A stretch of 20,752 bases of DNA, from positions 1 to 20,752 of the forward strand of contig JAYUFK010000402.1 in assembly GCA_043739325.1 (NCBI GenBank), read 5' to 3'. Under the pieces are notes generated by a model. It saw only the letters and a list, made by a program, of their open reading frames with translations, ran no database searches and was not told where the DNA came from. The position numbers and the translations under genes are program-made. Origin of the DNA: Roseiarcus sp043739325. Its GTDB lineage: Bacteria > Pseudomonadota > Alphaproteobacteria > Rhizobiales > Beijerinckiaceae. Of the stretch, positions 14,285 to 20,653 are shown piece by piece; within the stretch, counting starts at the first letter, position 1, and each line of letters opens with the position of its first letter.

Positions 14285-15345
14285 ACGCGGGAATAAACGC
14301 GCGCCGGTTGACGGCAATTTGCGCGCTCGGTCTCTTGATCGCGCTCGTCAGCGAACCGGCCCTCGCGCAGCTCGCGCATCGCCCGTTCGCTGTGGCGGGC
14401 GGCGAAGGCGGCGGTAATCCTGGCGGGCTGACCGGCTGGTTGCTGGCGGTGCAGGCGCAGTTCAGCCACGCGATGACGACAAGCGTCAAGGCGATCAAGA
14501 GCGATCCCTCGGCGCTCTGGGGCTTGCTCGCGCTGAGCTTCGGCTATGGCGTGTTCCACGCGGCCGGGCCGGGGCACGGCAAGGCGCTCGTCGCCTCGTA
14601 TATGCTCGCCAACGAGCGGGCGCTGCGGCGCGGCATGGCGCTGTCGTTTCTCGCGGCGCTGCTGCAGGCGCTTGTGGCGATCGCGCTCGTGGGAATCGCC
14701 GCGCTGATCTTCAACGCCACTTCGACGCGGATGACGCAAGCCGCCAATCTGATCGAACTCGCGAGCTATTGCGGCATCGCCTGCATCGGCGCGTGGCTAA
14801 TCTGGAAAAAGGGCCGCGCCTTCGTCTACGCGGTGCAATTGGCGCGCAGCCATCGCGCGGTGCTGGCGCAGGGCGCCCTCTATGCCGAGGCGCCGTGGCG
14901 ACCGGCGATGGCCCTATCGGGCGGCGCGCAATTTCGCGCCGCGGCGCCGGGCGCGGAGTTCGTCAGCCAAGCCGAATGCGGCCACGAGCACGCGCCCAAT
15001 CCGTCGGCGCTTGGCGATGGTTTCTCATGGCGCGGCGCGGCGGCGACGGTCGTCGCGGCGGGCGCGCGGCCGTGTTCGGGCGCTATCCTGGTGATGGTGT
15101 TCGCGCTGGCGCAGGGCATCTTCGCCGCCGGAATCGCCGCGACATTGGCGATGGCGCTCGGCACCGCGATAACCACCGGCGCCCTCGCCTCGCTCGCCGT
15201 CTTCGCCAAGGCCGCAGCGTTGCGGTTCGCGAGAGGCGAGGCGTCGCGCGTGATGCTGATCGCGCGCGGGCTGGAGTTGCTGGCGGCGTTCGGCGTGCTG
15301 GCGGTGGGGTTGGGGTTGCTGTTGGGGGCGAGCGGCGGGGCGTGA
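14281..15345 (+). CDS. NicO/RcnA-type nickel/cobalt transporter
   Basis: This encodes 354 residues from ATG 14281, which overlaps the DUF1007 stop (ATGA). A GTG six bases earlier is an alternative. The N-terminus carries a signal-like hydrophobic segment ending EPALAQ. The family motifs are HAAGPGHGKALVASYML in the first transmembrane bundle and GARPCSGAILVMVFALAQG, then FAAGIAATLAMALGTAIT, in the second. About six or seven membrane helices are expected. A loop with AECGHEHAPNP may bind metal. RcnA-like members export Ni and Co, while other NicO proteins import them; direction cannot be told. The gene is convergent with higA, with 13 bp between stops. Confidence 0.9.
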   Translation: MNAGINARRLTAICALGLLIALVSEPALAQLAHRPFAVAGGEGGGNPGGLTGWLLAVQAQFSHAMTTSVKAIKSDPSALWGLLALSFGYGVFHAAGPGHGKALVASYMLANERALRRGMALSFLAALLQALVAIALVGIAALIFNATSTRMTQAANLIELASYCGIACIGAWLIWKKGRAFVYAVQLARSHRAVLAQGALYAEAPWRPAMALSGGAQFRAAAPGAEFVSQAECGHEHAPNPSALGDGFSWRGAAATVVAAGARPCSGAILVMVFALAQGIFAAGIAATLAMALGTAITTGALASLAVFAKAAALRFARGEASRVMLIARGLELLAAFGVLAVGLGLLLGASGGA

Positions 15346-15358
15346 GCCGGGCTAGCGA

Positions 15359-15676
15359 TCAGGCGGCGCGCGGGATGATCGCCTCCAGATCGGCGCCGAT
15401 CTGACGACGGCGCGCCATCAGGTCATAGTCGGCTTGTAGCCCGAGGAAAAACCCTGCGGTCAGGCCAAAATATCGGGTCAGCCGCAAATCGGTGTCGGCG
15501 GTAATCGACCGCTTGCCGAGAACGATTTCGTTGATCCGGCGCGGCGAGACATGCAACGCGCCGGCGAGCGCTGTCTGACTCAGTCCCAACGGGCGCAAAA
15601 ATTCTTCCAGCAGAATCTCGCCGGGCGATGGGTTATGCAAATACTCTGTCTCAATGATAGTCGAGGATTTGGACAT
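15359..15676 (-). CDS. higA: HigA family addiction-module antitoxin
   Basis: This 105-residue XRE-type HTH protein contains the HigA signature NPSPGEILLEEFLRPLGLSQ, followed by TALAGALHVSPRRINEIVLG and KRSITADTDLRLTRYFGLTAGFFLGLQADYDL. It should bind and inhibit the HigB encoded upstream and repress the operon. ATG 15676 lies inside the higB coding sequence (26-nt overlap), with AAGGGAG about 9 nt before it, so translation is coupled. The length is normal for HigA (about 95-110). It is the second gene of a toxin-first operon, typical for higBA. Confidence 0.93.
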   Translation of the reverse strand: MSKSSTIIETEYLHNPSPGEILLEEFLRPLGLSQTALAGALHVSPRRINEIVLGKRSITADTDLRLTRYFGLTAGFFLGLQADYDLMARRRQIGADLEAIIPRAA

Positions 15677-15932
15677 CGGCTAAACTCCCTTCGCGCCATG
15701 CGAAACAGATTCGCCACTGGTCGTTGATGCGGATCGAAAATTGCCCATCTCTTCCGCCCTTCAGCGCCTCGAGTCGATTTTCGGGCGGCGCGCGAAGGTC
15801 GCTCATCGCTCGGGCTTGATTCCACAGGCGCAACTTTCGCAACGCCACAGACTGCATGTCGGGCGGCAATTTGCGGCTCAGCCGGCCCGACCAGATCAGA
15901 GCTGTTTCTTCATCGGCAAAGCTCTGGATCAT
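15651..15932 (-). CDS. higB: HigB-type toxin (plasmid maintenance killer family)
   Basis: This 93-residue RelE-fold protein starts MIQSFADEETALIWSGRLSR and contains KLPPDMQSVALRKLRLWNQA, DLRAPPENRLEALKG and the C-terminal core GQFSIRINDQWRICFAWREG followed by DVQILDYH. These are the standard HigB features. HigB is a ribosome-dependent mRNA endonuclease; conserved basic and aromatic residues near the C-terminus (RIND..RICF) fit. The frame is open back to 16115, but homology begins at ATG 15932. There is no Shine-Dalgarno sequence: the ATG is 7 nt after a -10 box, implying a leaderless message. It overlaps higA by 26 nt. Confidence 0.93.
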   Translation of the reverse strand: MIQSFADEETALIWSGRLSRKLPPDMQSVALRKLRLWNQARAMSDLRAPPENRLEALKGGRDGQFSIRINDQWRICFAWREGSLADVQILDYH

Positions 15933-15939
15933 GGAGACG

Positions 15940-15968
15940 CTTATAACGCGTAACGTTATGCAGCGCAA
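15940..15968 (-). promoter_or_regulatory. Promoter/operator of higBA
   Basis: On the minus strand TTGCGC (15968-15963) and TATAAG (15945-15940) are 17 bp apart. The inverted repeat ATAACG/CGTTAT (15943-15948 and 15954-15959) overlaps the -10 box and spacer, and contains the 8-bp palindrome TAACGTTA (15951-15958). It is a plausible HigA operator. Seven bases separate the -10 box from the higB ATG. Confidence 0.6.
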
Positions 15969-16081
15969 CGATGCAAACGCGCCTTGCCTGTGCATCGCCG
16001 ACAAAATGGTAGAGCATCCCGCCATCGCGCTGGCGCGGCTTGCCGCCTCGATGCTATCGAAGGCGAAACGGGGAATTCGCC

Positions 16082-16729
16082 ATGTCCAAACTGCGCGTCT
16101 GCTGTTTCGCAACATCCATCGACGGTTTCAGCGCCGGCCCGAACCAGGACCTCAATAACCCCCTCGGCGTCGCCGGCCCCGGCCTGTTCGAGTGGTTTTT
16201 CGCGACCCGCACCTTCAATAAGACGCATGGCGGCGAGGGCGGCGAGACGGGCGTTGACGATGATTTCGCGGCGCGCGGCTTCGACAACATCGGCGCGTGG
16301 ATTCTGGGCCGCAACATGTTCGGCCCGATCCGCGGGCCGTGGCCGGACGACAAATGGAAGGGCTGGTGGGGCGACACGCCGCCCTACCACACGCCCGTCT
16401 TCGTCCTCACCCATCACGCGCGCGCGCCAATCGCAATGAACGGCGGCACGACTTTTCATTTCGTCACGGATGGCGCCGAGGCCGCGCTTAAACTGTCCAT
16501 GGAAGCCGCCAAAGGCCGCGATGTGCGCGTCGGCGGCGGCCCGGCGACGATCCGGCAATACCTGCGCGCCGGCCAGATCGACGAAATGCATCTGGTCGTT
16601 TCGCCGGTGTTGCTTGGCGCCGGGGAGCGCCTGTTCGACGGGATCGATACGCTGGCGCTCGGCTATCGCTGCACGGCAAGCGTCGCCGGGGAAAAGGCGA
16701 CGCATGTGACGATTGTGAGAGGGAAGTAG
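16082..16729 (+). CDS. Dihydrofolate reductase family protein (RibD C-terminal domain)
   Basis: This encodes 215 residues. It begins KLRVCCFATSIDGFSAGPNQ, the usual opening strand of RibD-C/DHFR-like reductases, followed by NIGAWILGRNMFGPIRGPW, YHTPVFVLTHHARAP, GTTFHFVTDG, the nucleotide-binding DVRVGGGPATIRQYL and IDEMHLVVSPVLLGAGERLF. The family comprises NADPH-dependent reductases; the substrate of this subgroup is unknown and it is not expected to be the housekeeping FolA or RibD. ATG 16082 follows GGGGA at good spacing; an earlier in-frame ATG at 16040 lacks homology. It is divergent from higBA (about 150 bp between starts) and is the last ordinary gene before the repeat-rich region. Confidence 0.9.
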   Translation: MSKLRVCCFATSIDGFSAGPNQDLNNPLGVAGPGLFEWFFATRTFNKTHGGEGGETGVDDDFAARGFDNIGAWILGRNMFGPIRGPWPDDKWKGWWGDTPPYHTPVFVLTHHARAPIAMNGGTTFHFVTDGAEAALKLSMEAAKGRDVRVGGGPATIRQYLRAGQIDEMHLVVSPVLLGAGERLFDGIDTLALGYRCTASVAGEKATHVTIVRGK

Positions 16730-16904
16730 GCGGGCGAAAAGAAACAGCACGCCGTGATTGTCGCTTTCCCCAGCGATCTCGAGAAGGCGATAACCACAAT
16801 GTTCGGGAACGCCGCGGAATCACATGAGCGGTTGGGCGGCGCCCCGGCAAATCACCGAGCCGCGCGCTGCCGAAACCATCGGCCGTCCGCCCGGTTCGGC
16901 CCCG

Positions 16905-17061
16905 TTCCTTGATAGACTCGCACCCGTGACCGACCGCGAGTCAAGGGCTGGTCCGGGAGGGTCGGCGCCGGGGGGAGAGCGGGGTTAAGCAAGGTGTCGC
17001 CGCCTCGCCGTAACGCCGCGAGAGGCGATAAATTATGCAATTCGTATCCTGTCCCCGTAAT
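16905..17061 (+). repeat. 157-bp direct repeat, copy 1
   Basis: It begins CCTTGATAGACTCGCACCC and ends GTCCCCGTAATCC. It matches 20487-20643 without gaps, with about six mismatches by eye. Its middle carries GGGGTTAAGCAAGGTGTCG and a CCTCGCCGTAACGCCGCGAG segment, then TAAATTATGCAATTCGTAT before the REP-like tract. Both copies leave a long open minus-strand frame, probably meaningless. The 175 bp between the reductase stop and this repeat (16730-16904) show nothing recognisable. Confidence 0.9.
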
Positions 17062-17145
17062 CCCGTAATCCCCGTAATCCCTGTCCCCGTAATCCCGTAA
17101 TCCCCGTAAGTCGTAAGTCCCTATCCCCGTAATGCCGTAATGCAT
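17045..17145. repeat. Degenerate tandem array of CCCCGTAAT units
   Basis: About ten irregular units of the type (C)CCCGTAATC with interspersed CTGTCCCCG follow each other from 17045 to about 17145, drifting to CCGTAAG and CCGTAATG at the right end. The same words (TTACGGGGAATTACGG) occur in opposite orientation near 20395-20410. Such GTCCCCGTAAT blocks resemble the REP sequences around REP-associated tyrosine transposases, but no such transposase gene is in the window. The left end overlaps direct repeat copy 1. Confidence 0.75.
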
Positions 17146-17159
17146 GATTGGGGAACCCG

Positions 17160-17234
17160 GGCTGGAGTCGGGATTTCAGGGAAGCGGCAGCCGTCATCGA
17201 GAAGCTGGAAGGTCTCCAGGTTGCGCCGCTTTGA
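17160..17234 (+). pseudogene. Possible C-terminal remnant of an unknown gene
   Basis: One frame reads GWSRDFREAAAVIEKLEGLQ followed by VAPL and a TGA stop (17232-17234). The amphipathic Ala/Glu/Lys composition looks like the helical end of a real protein, and it begins right after the REP array. I cannot name the parent gene. It may have been cut by the repeat insertion. Confidence 0.3.
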
Positions 17235-17331
17235 AGCTTGACGGCCAAGCCTTGAAAGTGATGATTTTACCAAAAATGTCCCAAAACTGCCACGAGAAAA
17301 GTGTAGTGAGGAAAATCAGAGGGAGAGCGCC

Positions 17332-17994
17332 ATGTCACTTAGGATTAATTCCGAAGCCCCGAACTTCACGGCCGAGACCACACAGGGAGCGATCAACTTC
17401 CACGACTGGGTTGGCAGCGGCTGGGCCATCCTTTTCAGCCACCCCAAGGACTTTACTCCAGTCTGCACGACTGAGCTTGGCTACATGGCGAGGCTTAAGC
17501 CGGAATTCGACAAGCGCAACACCAAGATTATCGGCCTCAGCGTCGATCCGGTGGGCAATCATTCGCGCTGGGCGAAGGACATCGAGGAAACCCAAGGCCA
17601 CGCGGTCAACTACCCGATGATCGGCGATCCCGAACTCAAAGTCGCAAAGCTTTACGACATGCTGCCCGCCGAGGCCGGCGACAGCTCAGAGGGCCGTACC
17701 GCCGTGGACAACGCCACGGTGCGCGCTGTCTTCGTCATCGGCCCCGATAAGAAGGTCAAGGCGATGCTGAACTACCCGATGAGCACCGGTCGCAACTTCG
17801 ACGAAGTGTTGCGGTTGTTGGACTCGTGTCAGATAACCGCGAAGCACACAGTGGCGACGCCGGTGAACTGGCGGCCAGGCGACGACGTCATCATCCCCAC
17901 CTCCGTCTCGGACGATGCGGCCAAGCAAAAATACCCGAACGGTTGGAAGACTTTGAAGCCCTACCTGCGGGTCGTCGCGCAGCCACACGATTGA
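17332..17994 (+). CDS. 1-Cys peroxiredoxin (Prx6-type)
   Basis: This 220-residue thiol peroxidase reduces hydrogen peroxide and organic hydroperoxides. The order is typical of Prx6: PNFTAETTQGAINFHDW, SHPKDFTPVCTTELG with peroxidatic Cys45 in PVCTTE, IIGLSVDPVGNHSRW, YPMIGDPELKVAKLYDM, RAVFVIGPDKKVKAMLNYPM, GRNFDEVLRLLDS, then VATPVNWRPGDDVIIP and the long C-terminal extension to YLRVVAQPHD. A second Cys (SCQITAKH) is present, but its place is not that of a 2-Cys resolving residue. ATG 17332 follows GAGGGAG. A weak TTGACG -35-like box lies at 17238. It stands alone, upstream of the persulfide dioxygenase. Confidence 0.93.
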   Translation: MSLRINSEAPNFTAETTQGAINFHDWVGSGWAILFSHPKDFTPVCTTELGYMARLKPEFDKRNTKIIGLSVDPVGNHSRWAKDIEETQGHAVNYPMIGDPELKVAKLYDMLPAEAGDSSEGRTAVDNATVRAVFVIGPDKKVKAMLNYPMSTGRNFDEVLRLLDSCQITAKHTVATPVNWRPGDDVIIPTSVSDDAAKQKYPNGWKTLKPYLRVVAQPHD

Positions 17995-18069
17995 AATGAG
18001 TCGATCCAGTGCTTGGGCGCGTCCTGACGCCGAGGCCCTGCGGTTCACCGAATTCAGCGATTGGTGTGA

Positions 18070-18180
18070 ACCGTAACAGTCCCTACTCCGCTGGCGGTGG
18101 TCCGCATCGTCGAGGGCATTGTCGATAGCGCGAACCCGTCGTTCCGCGTCATCAATCCGCGTCTTGGGAGTCGTCAGTGA
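18070..18180 (+). pseudogene. Possible C-terminal remnant upstream of the persulfide dioxygenase
   Basis: The frame after the stop at 18067-18069 reads TPLAVVRIVEGIVDSANPSF, then RVINPRLGSRQ and TGA (18178-18180), overlapping the GTG start of the next gene. It looks like the end of a real protein, perhaps a short-chain dehydrogenase, but this identification is weak. There is no start codon or ribosome site, so a truncated gene is likelier than a small peptide. The region 17995-18069 shows nothing else. Confidence 0.35.
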
Positions 18181-19208
18181 TCTTCCGGCAATTGTTCGAC
18201 AGCGCCTCGGGCACCTACAGCTACTTGCTCGCCAGCCGTCACGGCGGCGAGGCGCTGATAATCGACCCGGTGCTGGAGAAGGTCGACCGTTACCTCAAAC
18301 TCATGGAGGAACTCGACCTGCGGCTGGTCAAGGCGGTCGATACGCATTTGCACGCCGACCATATTACCGGCCTGGGAGCGCTGCGCGACCGCACCCACTG
18401 CATTACGGTGATGGGCGAACAGAGCAAGGTCGACGTGGTCTCGATGCGGATCGCCGAGGGCGATCGACTGCGTGTTGAGGGGCTGAGCCTGGATGTGCTG
18501 TATACACCCGGCCATACGGACGACTCATACAGCTTCGTGCTCGGCGACCGCGTGTTCACTGGCGATACGCTGCTGATCCGCGGCACAGGGCGCACCGACT
18601 TCCAGAACGGCGACGCGCGCACGCAATATGAAAGCCTGCAACGCCTGTTGCGCCTGCCCGAAGAGACCCTGGTTTTCCCCGCACACGATTACAAGGGCGA
18701 CACTATGAGCACGATCGGCGAGGAGAAGCGTTTCAACCCCCGCCTGCAAATCCGAGACGCCGACGAATACGCTACGCTGATGGAAAGCCTGCACCTGCCC
18801 AACCCGAAAATGATGGATGTTGCGGTACCCGCGAACATGCGCCAAGGCCTGCACCAAGAAGAGGTCGCACGCCGTGGCTGGGCCTTCTCCGCACGGGAAG
18901 CCTTGGACCTCATCGGCCGACCCGATGTGGCGCTGATCGACCTGCGCGAAAAAGCCGAGCGCGAACGGCACGGCTTCATTCCTGGCTCGCTGCATTCGCC
19001 CTATCCCGAATTGCAGGAGAATATCAGCGAAGGCGGCGTATTGCATGAACTGGCGAAATCATCGGGCAAACGCCTGCTATTCTACTGCGCTTTCGGCGAA
19101 CGTTCAGCGATGGCGGTGCAAGCGGCGCAGGATGCGGGCATCGCCACCGCGCGCCACATCGAGGGTGGTATCGATGCTTGGACGAAGGTCGTGGCAAGTG
19201 TGGACTGA
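18177..19208 (+). CDS. Persulfide dioxygenase (ETHE1-like) fused to a rhodanese domain
   Basis: This encodes 343 residues. Residues 1 to about 230 are a metallo-beta-lactamase fold of the ETHE1 group: DTHLHADHITG (His57, His59, Asp61, His62), TPGHTDDSYSF (His113), VFTGDTLLIRGTGRTDFQNG (Asp130) and FPAHDYKG (His170). Mononuclear iron bound by His113, Asp130 and an N-terminal His would oxidise glutathione persulfide to sulfite. Residues about 235-340 are a rhodanese domain with active-site loop YCAFGERSA, Cys304. Such fusions couple sulfane-sulfur transfer and persulfide oxidation in sulfide detoxification. The start is GTG 18177 with GGGAG 6 nt before it. It ends directly against the converging cysteine synthase stop, with no gap. 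Confidence 0.93.
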   Translation: MIFRQLFDSASGTYSYLLASRHGGEALIIDPVLEKVDRYLKLMEELDLRLVKAVDTHLHADHITGLGALRDRTHCITVMGEQSKVDVVSMRIAEGDRLRVEGLSLDVLYTPGHTDDSYSFVLGDRVFTGDTLLIRGTGRTDFQNGDARTQYESLQRLLRLPEETLVFPAHDYKGDTMSTIGEEKRFNPRLQIRDADEYATLMESLHLPNPKMMDVAVPANMRQGLHQEEVARRGWAFSAREALDLIGRPDVALIDLREKAERERHGFIPGSLHSPYPELQENISEGGVLHELAKSSGKRLLFYCAFGERSAMAVQAAQDAGIATARHIEGGIDAWTKVVASVD

Positions 19209-20213
19209 CTAACCGAGCCAAGCTGGGACAGGCAATCCTTTTTCCCGCAGGAACGGCGGGTTGAATAGCTTCGACGCATAGCGCGCCCCACCATCACAAA
19301 GGATCGTCACTACCGTGTGGCCCGGCCCCATCGCCTTCGCCACCCGCACGGCGGCTGCGATGTTGATGCCGGAGGAAGTGCCCACCGACAAGCCCTCGTG
19401 GATCAGCAGATCATAAATATAGCCCAGCGCCTCAACATCCGAGACGCGTTCGGCATCGTCGATCGGTGCGCCCTCCAAGTTGGCGGGAACGCGCGATTGA
19501 CCGATGCCCTCGGTGATGGAAGAGCCCTGGATGCTCAAGTCGTTGTTCTTGACCCACCCATACAGCCCGCTGCCCTCTGGATCGGCCAGCACAATGCGTA
19601 TCGCAGAGTTTTTCTCCTTCAGCGCCAGCGCCGTGCCGGCCAAGGTGCCGCCGGTGCCGCAAGAGCACGTGAATGCGTCCACCTTGCCGCCAGTCTGCCG
19701 CCAGATCTCCGGGCCAGTGAAAACGCGGTGCCCTTCCCGATTGGCCAGGTTGTCGAACTGGTTGGCCCAGACGGCTCCGATCTCCTCCACAAGGCGGCGG
19801 GAGTAGTGCACATAATTTCCGGGGTCGCTGTACGGCTTGGCCGGCACTAACCGCAAATCCGCGCCGATCATGCGTAGAAAATCGATCTTCTCTTGGCTCT
19901 GCGTCTCAGGCATTACGATTACACATTTATAACCGCGCGCATTGCCGACCAAGGTGAGGCCGATGCCGGTATTGCCTGCCGTGCCCTCCACGATGACGCC
20001 GCCAGGTTTCAGCGCACCGCGCTGCTCCGCGTCGCGGATGATGTAAAGACCGGCGCGATCCTTGACGGAGCCGCCTGGGTTCATGAACTCCGCTTTCCCA
20101 AGGACAATGCAGCCGGTCTCCTCTGACGCGCGCCGCAGCTTTATCAACGGCGTATCCCCTATCGCGGCTTCCATGCCGTCCTGCCAAACGGAGCCTTGAT
20201 ACAACTCGGTCAT
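19209..20213 (-). CDS. cysK: Cysteine synthase (O-acetylserine sulfhydrylase family)
   Basis: This 334-residue PLP-dependent enzyme would form cysteine from O-acetylserine and sulfide. It shows AAIGDTPLIKLRRAS, the PLP lysine in MNPGGSVKDRAGL (Lys51), the substrate loop EGTAGNTGIGL, ANQFDNLAN, the phosphate-binding SCGTGGTLAG, TEGIGQSRVP and GTSSGINIAAAVR. The C-terminus ILCDGGARYASKLFN is usual. The family also includes cystathionine beta-synthase-like and other beta-replacement enzymes, so the exact substrate is inferred. ATG 20213 follows GAGGA at good spacing; the frame is open to 20354 but without homology. Its TAG (complement of 19209-19211) directly abuts the TGA of the dioxygenase. 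Capturing sulfide fits its neighbours. Confidence 0.92.
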   Translation of the reverse strand: MTELYQGSVWQDGMEAAIGDTPLIKLRRASEETGCIVLGKAEFMNPGGSVKDRAGLYIIRDAEQRGALKPGGVIVEGTAGNTGIGLTLVGNARGYKCVIVMPETQSQEKIDFLRMIGADLRLVPAKPYSDPGNYVHYSRRLVEEIGAVWANQFDNLANREGHRVFTGPEIWRQTGGKVDAFTCSCGTGGTLAGTALALKEKNSAIRIVLADPEGSGLYGWVKNNDLSIQGSSITEGIGQSRVPANLEGAPIDDAERVSDVEALGYIYDLLIHEGLSVGTSSGINIAAAVRVAKAMGPGHTVVTILCDGGARYASKLFNPPFLREKGLPVPAWLG

Positions 20214-20387
20214 CGCATCCTCATCAAAACGGGGGCGATCGGCCCCCAGCAGCATGATCCAATTGAATGTTAGTGCCGGGGCGGCTGGTGCGCCAGCGCC
20301 ACAGGCGGGCGCGGTGTCCTTCTGTGAATTCCGTCTACGGGGTATCCCCTTCACGCCCTTAACCGTTTTCGCTACAATCGCGGAATG

Positions 20388-20473
20388 GAATTACGGGGAA
20401 TTACGGAATTACAGGGACGCCATATCAATTGCATAATTGCGAACAAAAAAAGGGAATTGGTATGGCGTCCCCG
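20388..20473. repeat. REP-like inverted repeat (GGGACGCCATAT type)
   Basis: GGGACGCCATATCAATT (20414-20430) and AATTGGTATGGCGTCCC (20455-20471) are reverse complements with one mismatch, around a 24-nt AT-rich loop. They are preceded by GGAATTACGG units (about 20390-20410) related to the 17045 array. This resembles REP/BIME sequence mobilised by REP-associated tyrosine transposases; none is encoded here. The rest of 20214-20387, upstream of cysK, shows no gene and should contain its promoter. Confidence 0.75.
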
Positions 20474-20486
20474 TTAAGCCGTACAG

Positions 20487-20643
20487 CCTTGATAGACTCG
20501 CACCCCTGACCGACCGCGAGTCAAGGGCCGGTCCGGGAGGGTCGTTGCCGGGGGGAGAGCGGGGTTAAGCAAGGTGTCGCCGCCTCGCCGTAACGCCGCG
20601 AGAGCCGATAAATTATGCAATTCGTATCCTGTCCCCGTAATCC
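20487..20643 (+). repeat. 157-bp direct repeat, copy 2
   Basis: The same length and orientation as copy 1, with differences at about six positions (for example CCCCTGACC for CCCGTGACC, and GTCGTTGCC for GTCGGCGCC). It runs directly into GTCCCCGTAATCC and then, after one more GTCCCCG, into the transposase remnant. Confidence 0.9.
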
Positions 20644-20653
20644 TGTCCCCGAA

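Larger units (their letters stand above)
16905..20643. mobile_element. Candidate repeat-bounded sulfur/peroxide cassette
   Basis: Two direct copies of a 157-bp repeat (16905-17061, 20487-20643) bracket 3.4 kb with peroxiredoxin, persulfide dioxygenase-rhodanese and cysteine synthase genes. REP-type GTCCCCGTAAT tracts lie inside both boundaries. Gene remnants occur between the intact genes, and a truncated transposase lies just outside the right copy. This suggests an assembled or acquired block that could be lost or amplified by recombination between the repeats. No intact transposase or integrase is visible, so autonomous movement is not supported. Confidence 0.45.

Noticed and set aside
17045..17145. 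CRISPR-like array
   Set aside because: Units are 8-12 nt and contiguous, without uniform spacers, and no cas genes are nearby. The motifs match REP-type sequence instead.
16852..17145. 97-codon minus-strand frame through direct repeat copy 1
   Set aside because: It reads only repeat sequence and simple GTAATCC units. A similar frame through copy 2 shows it follows from the repeat, not a gene.
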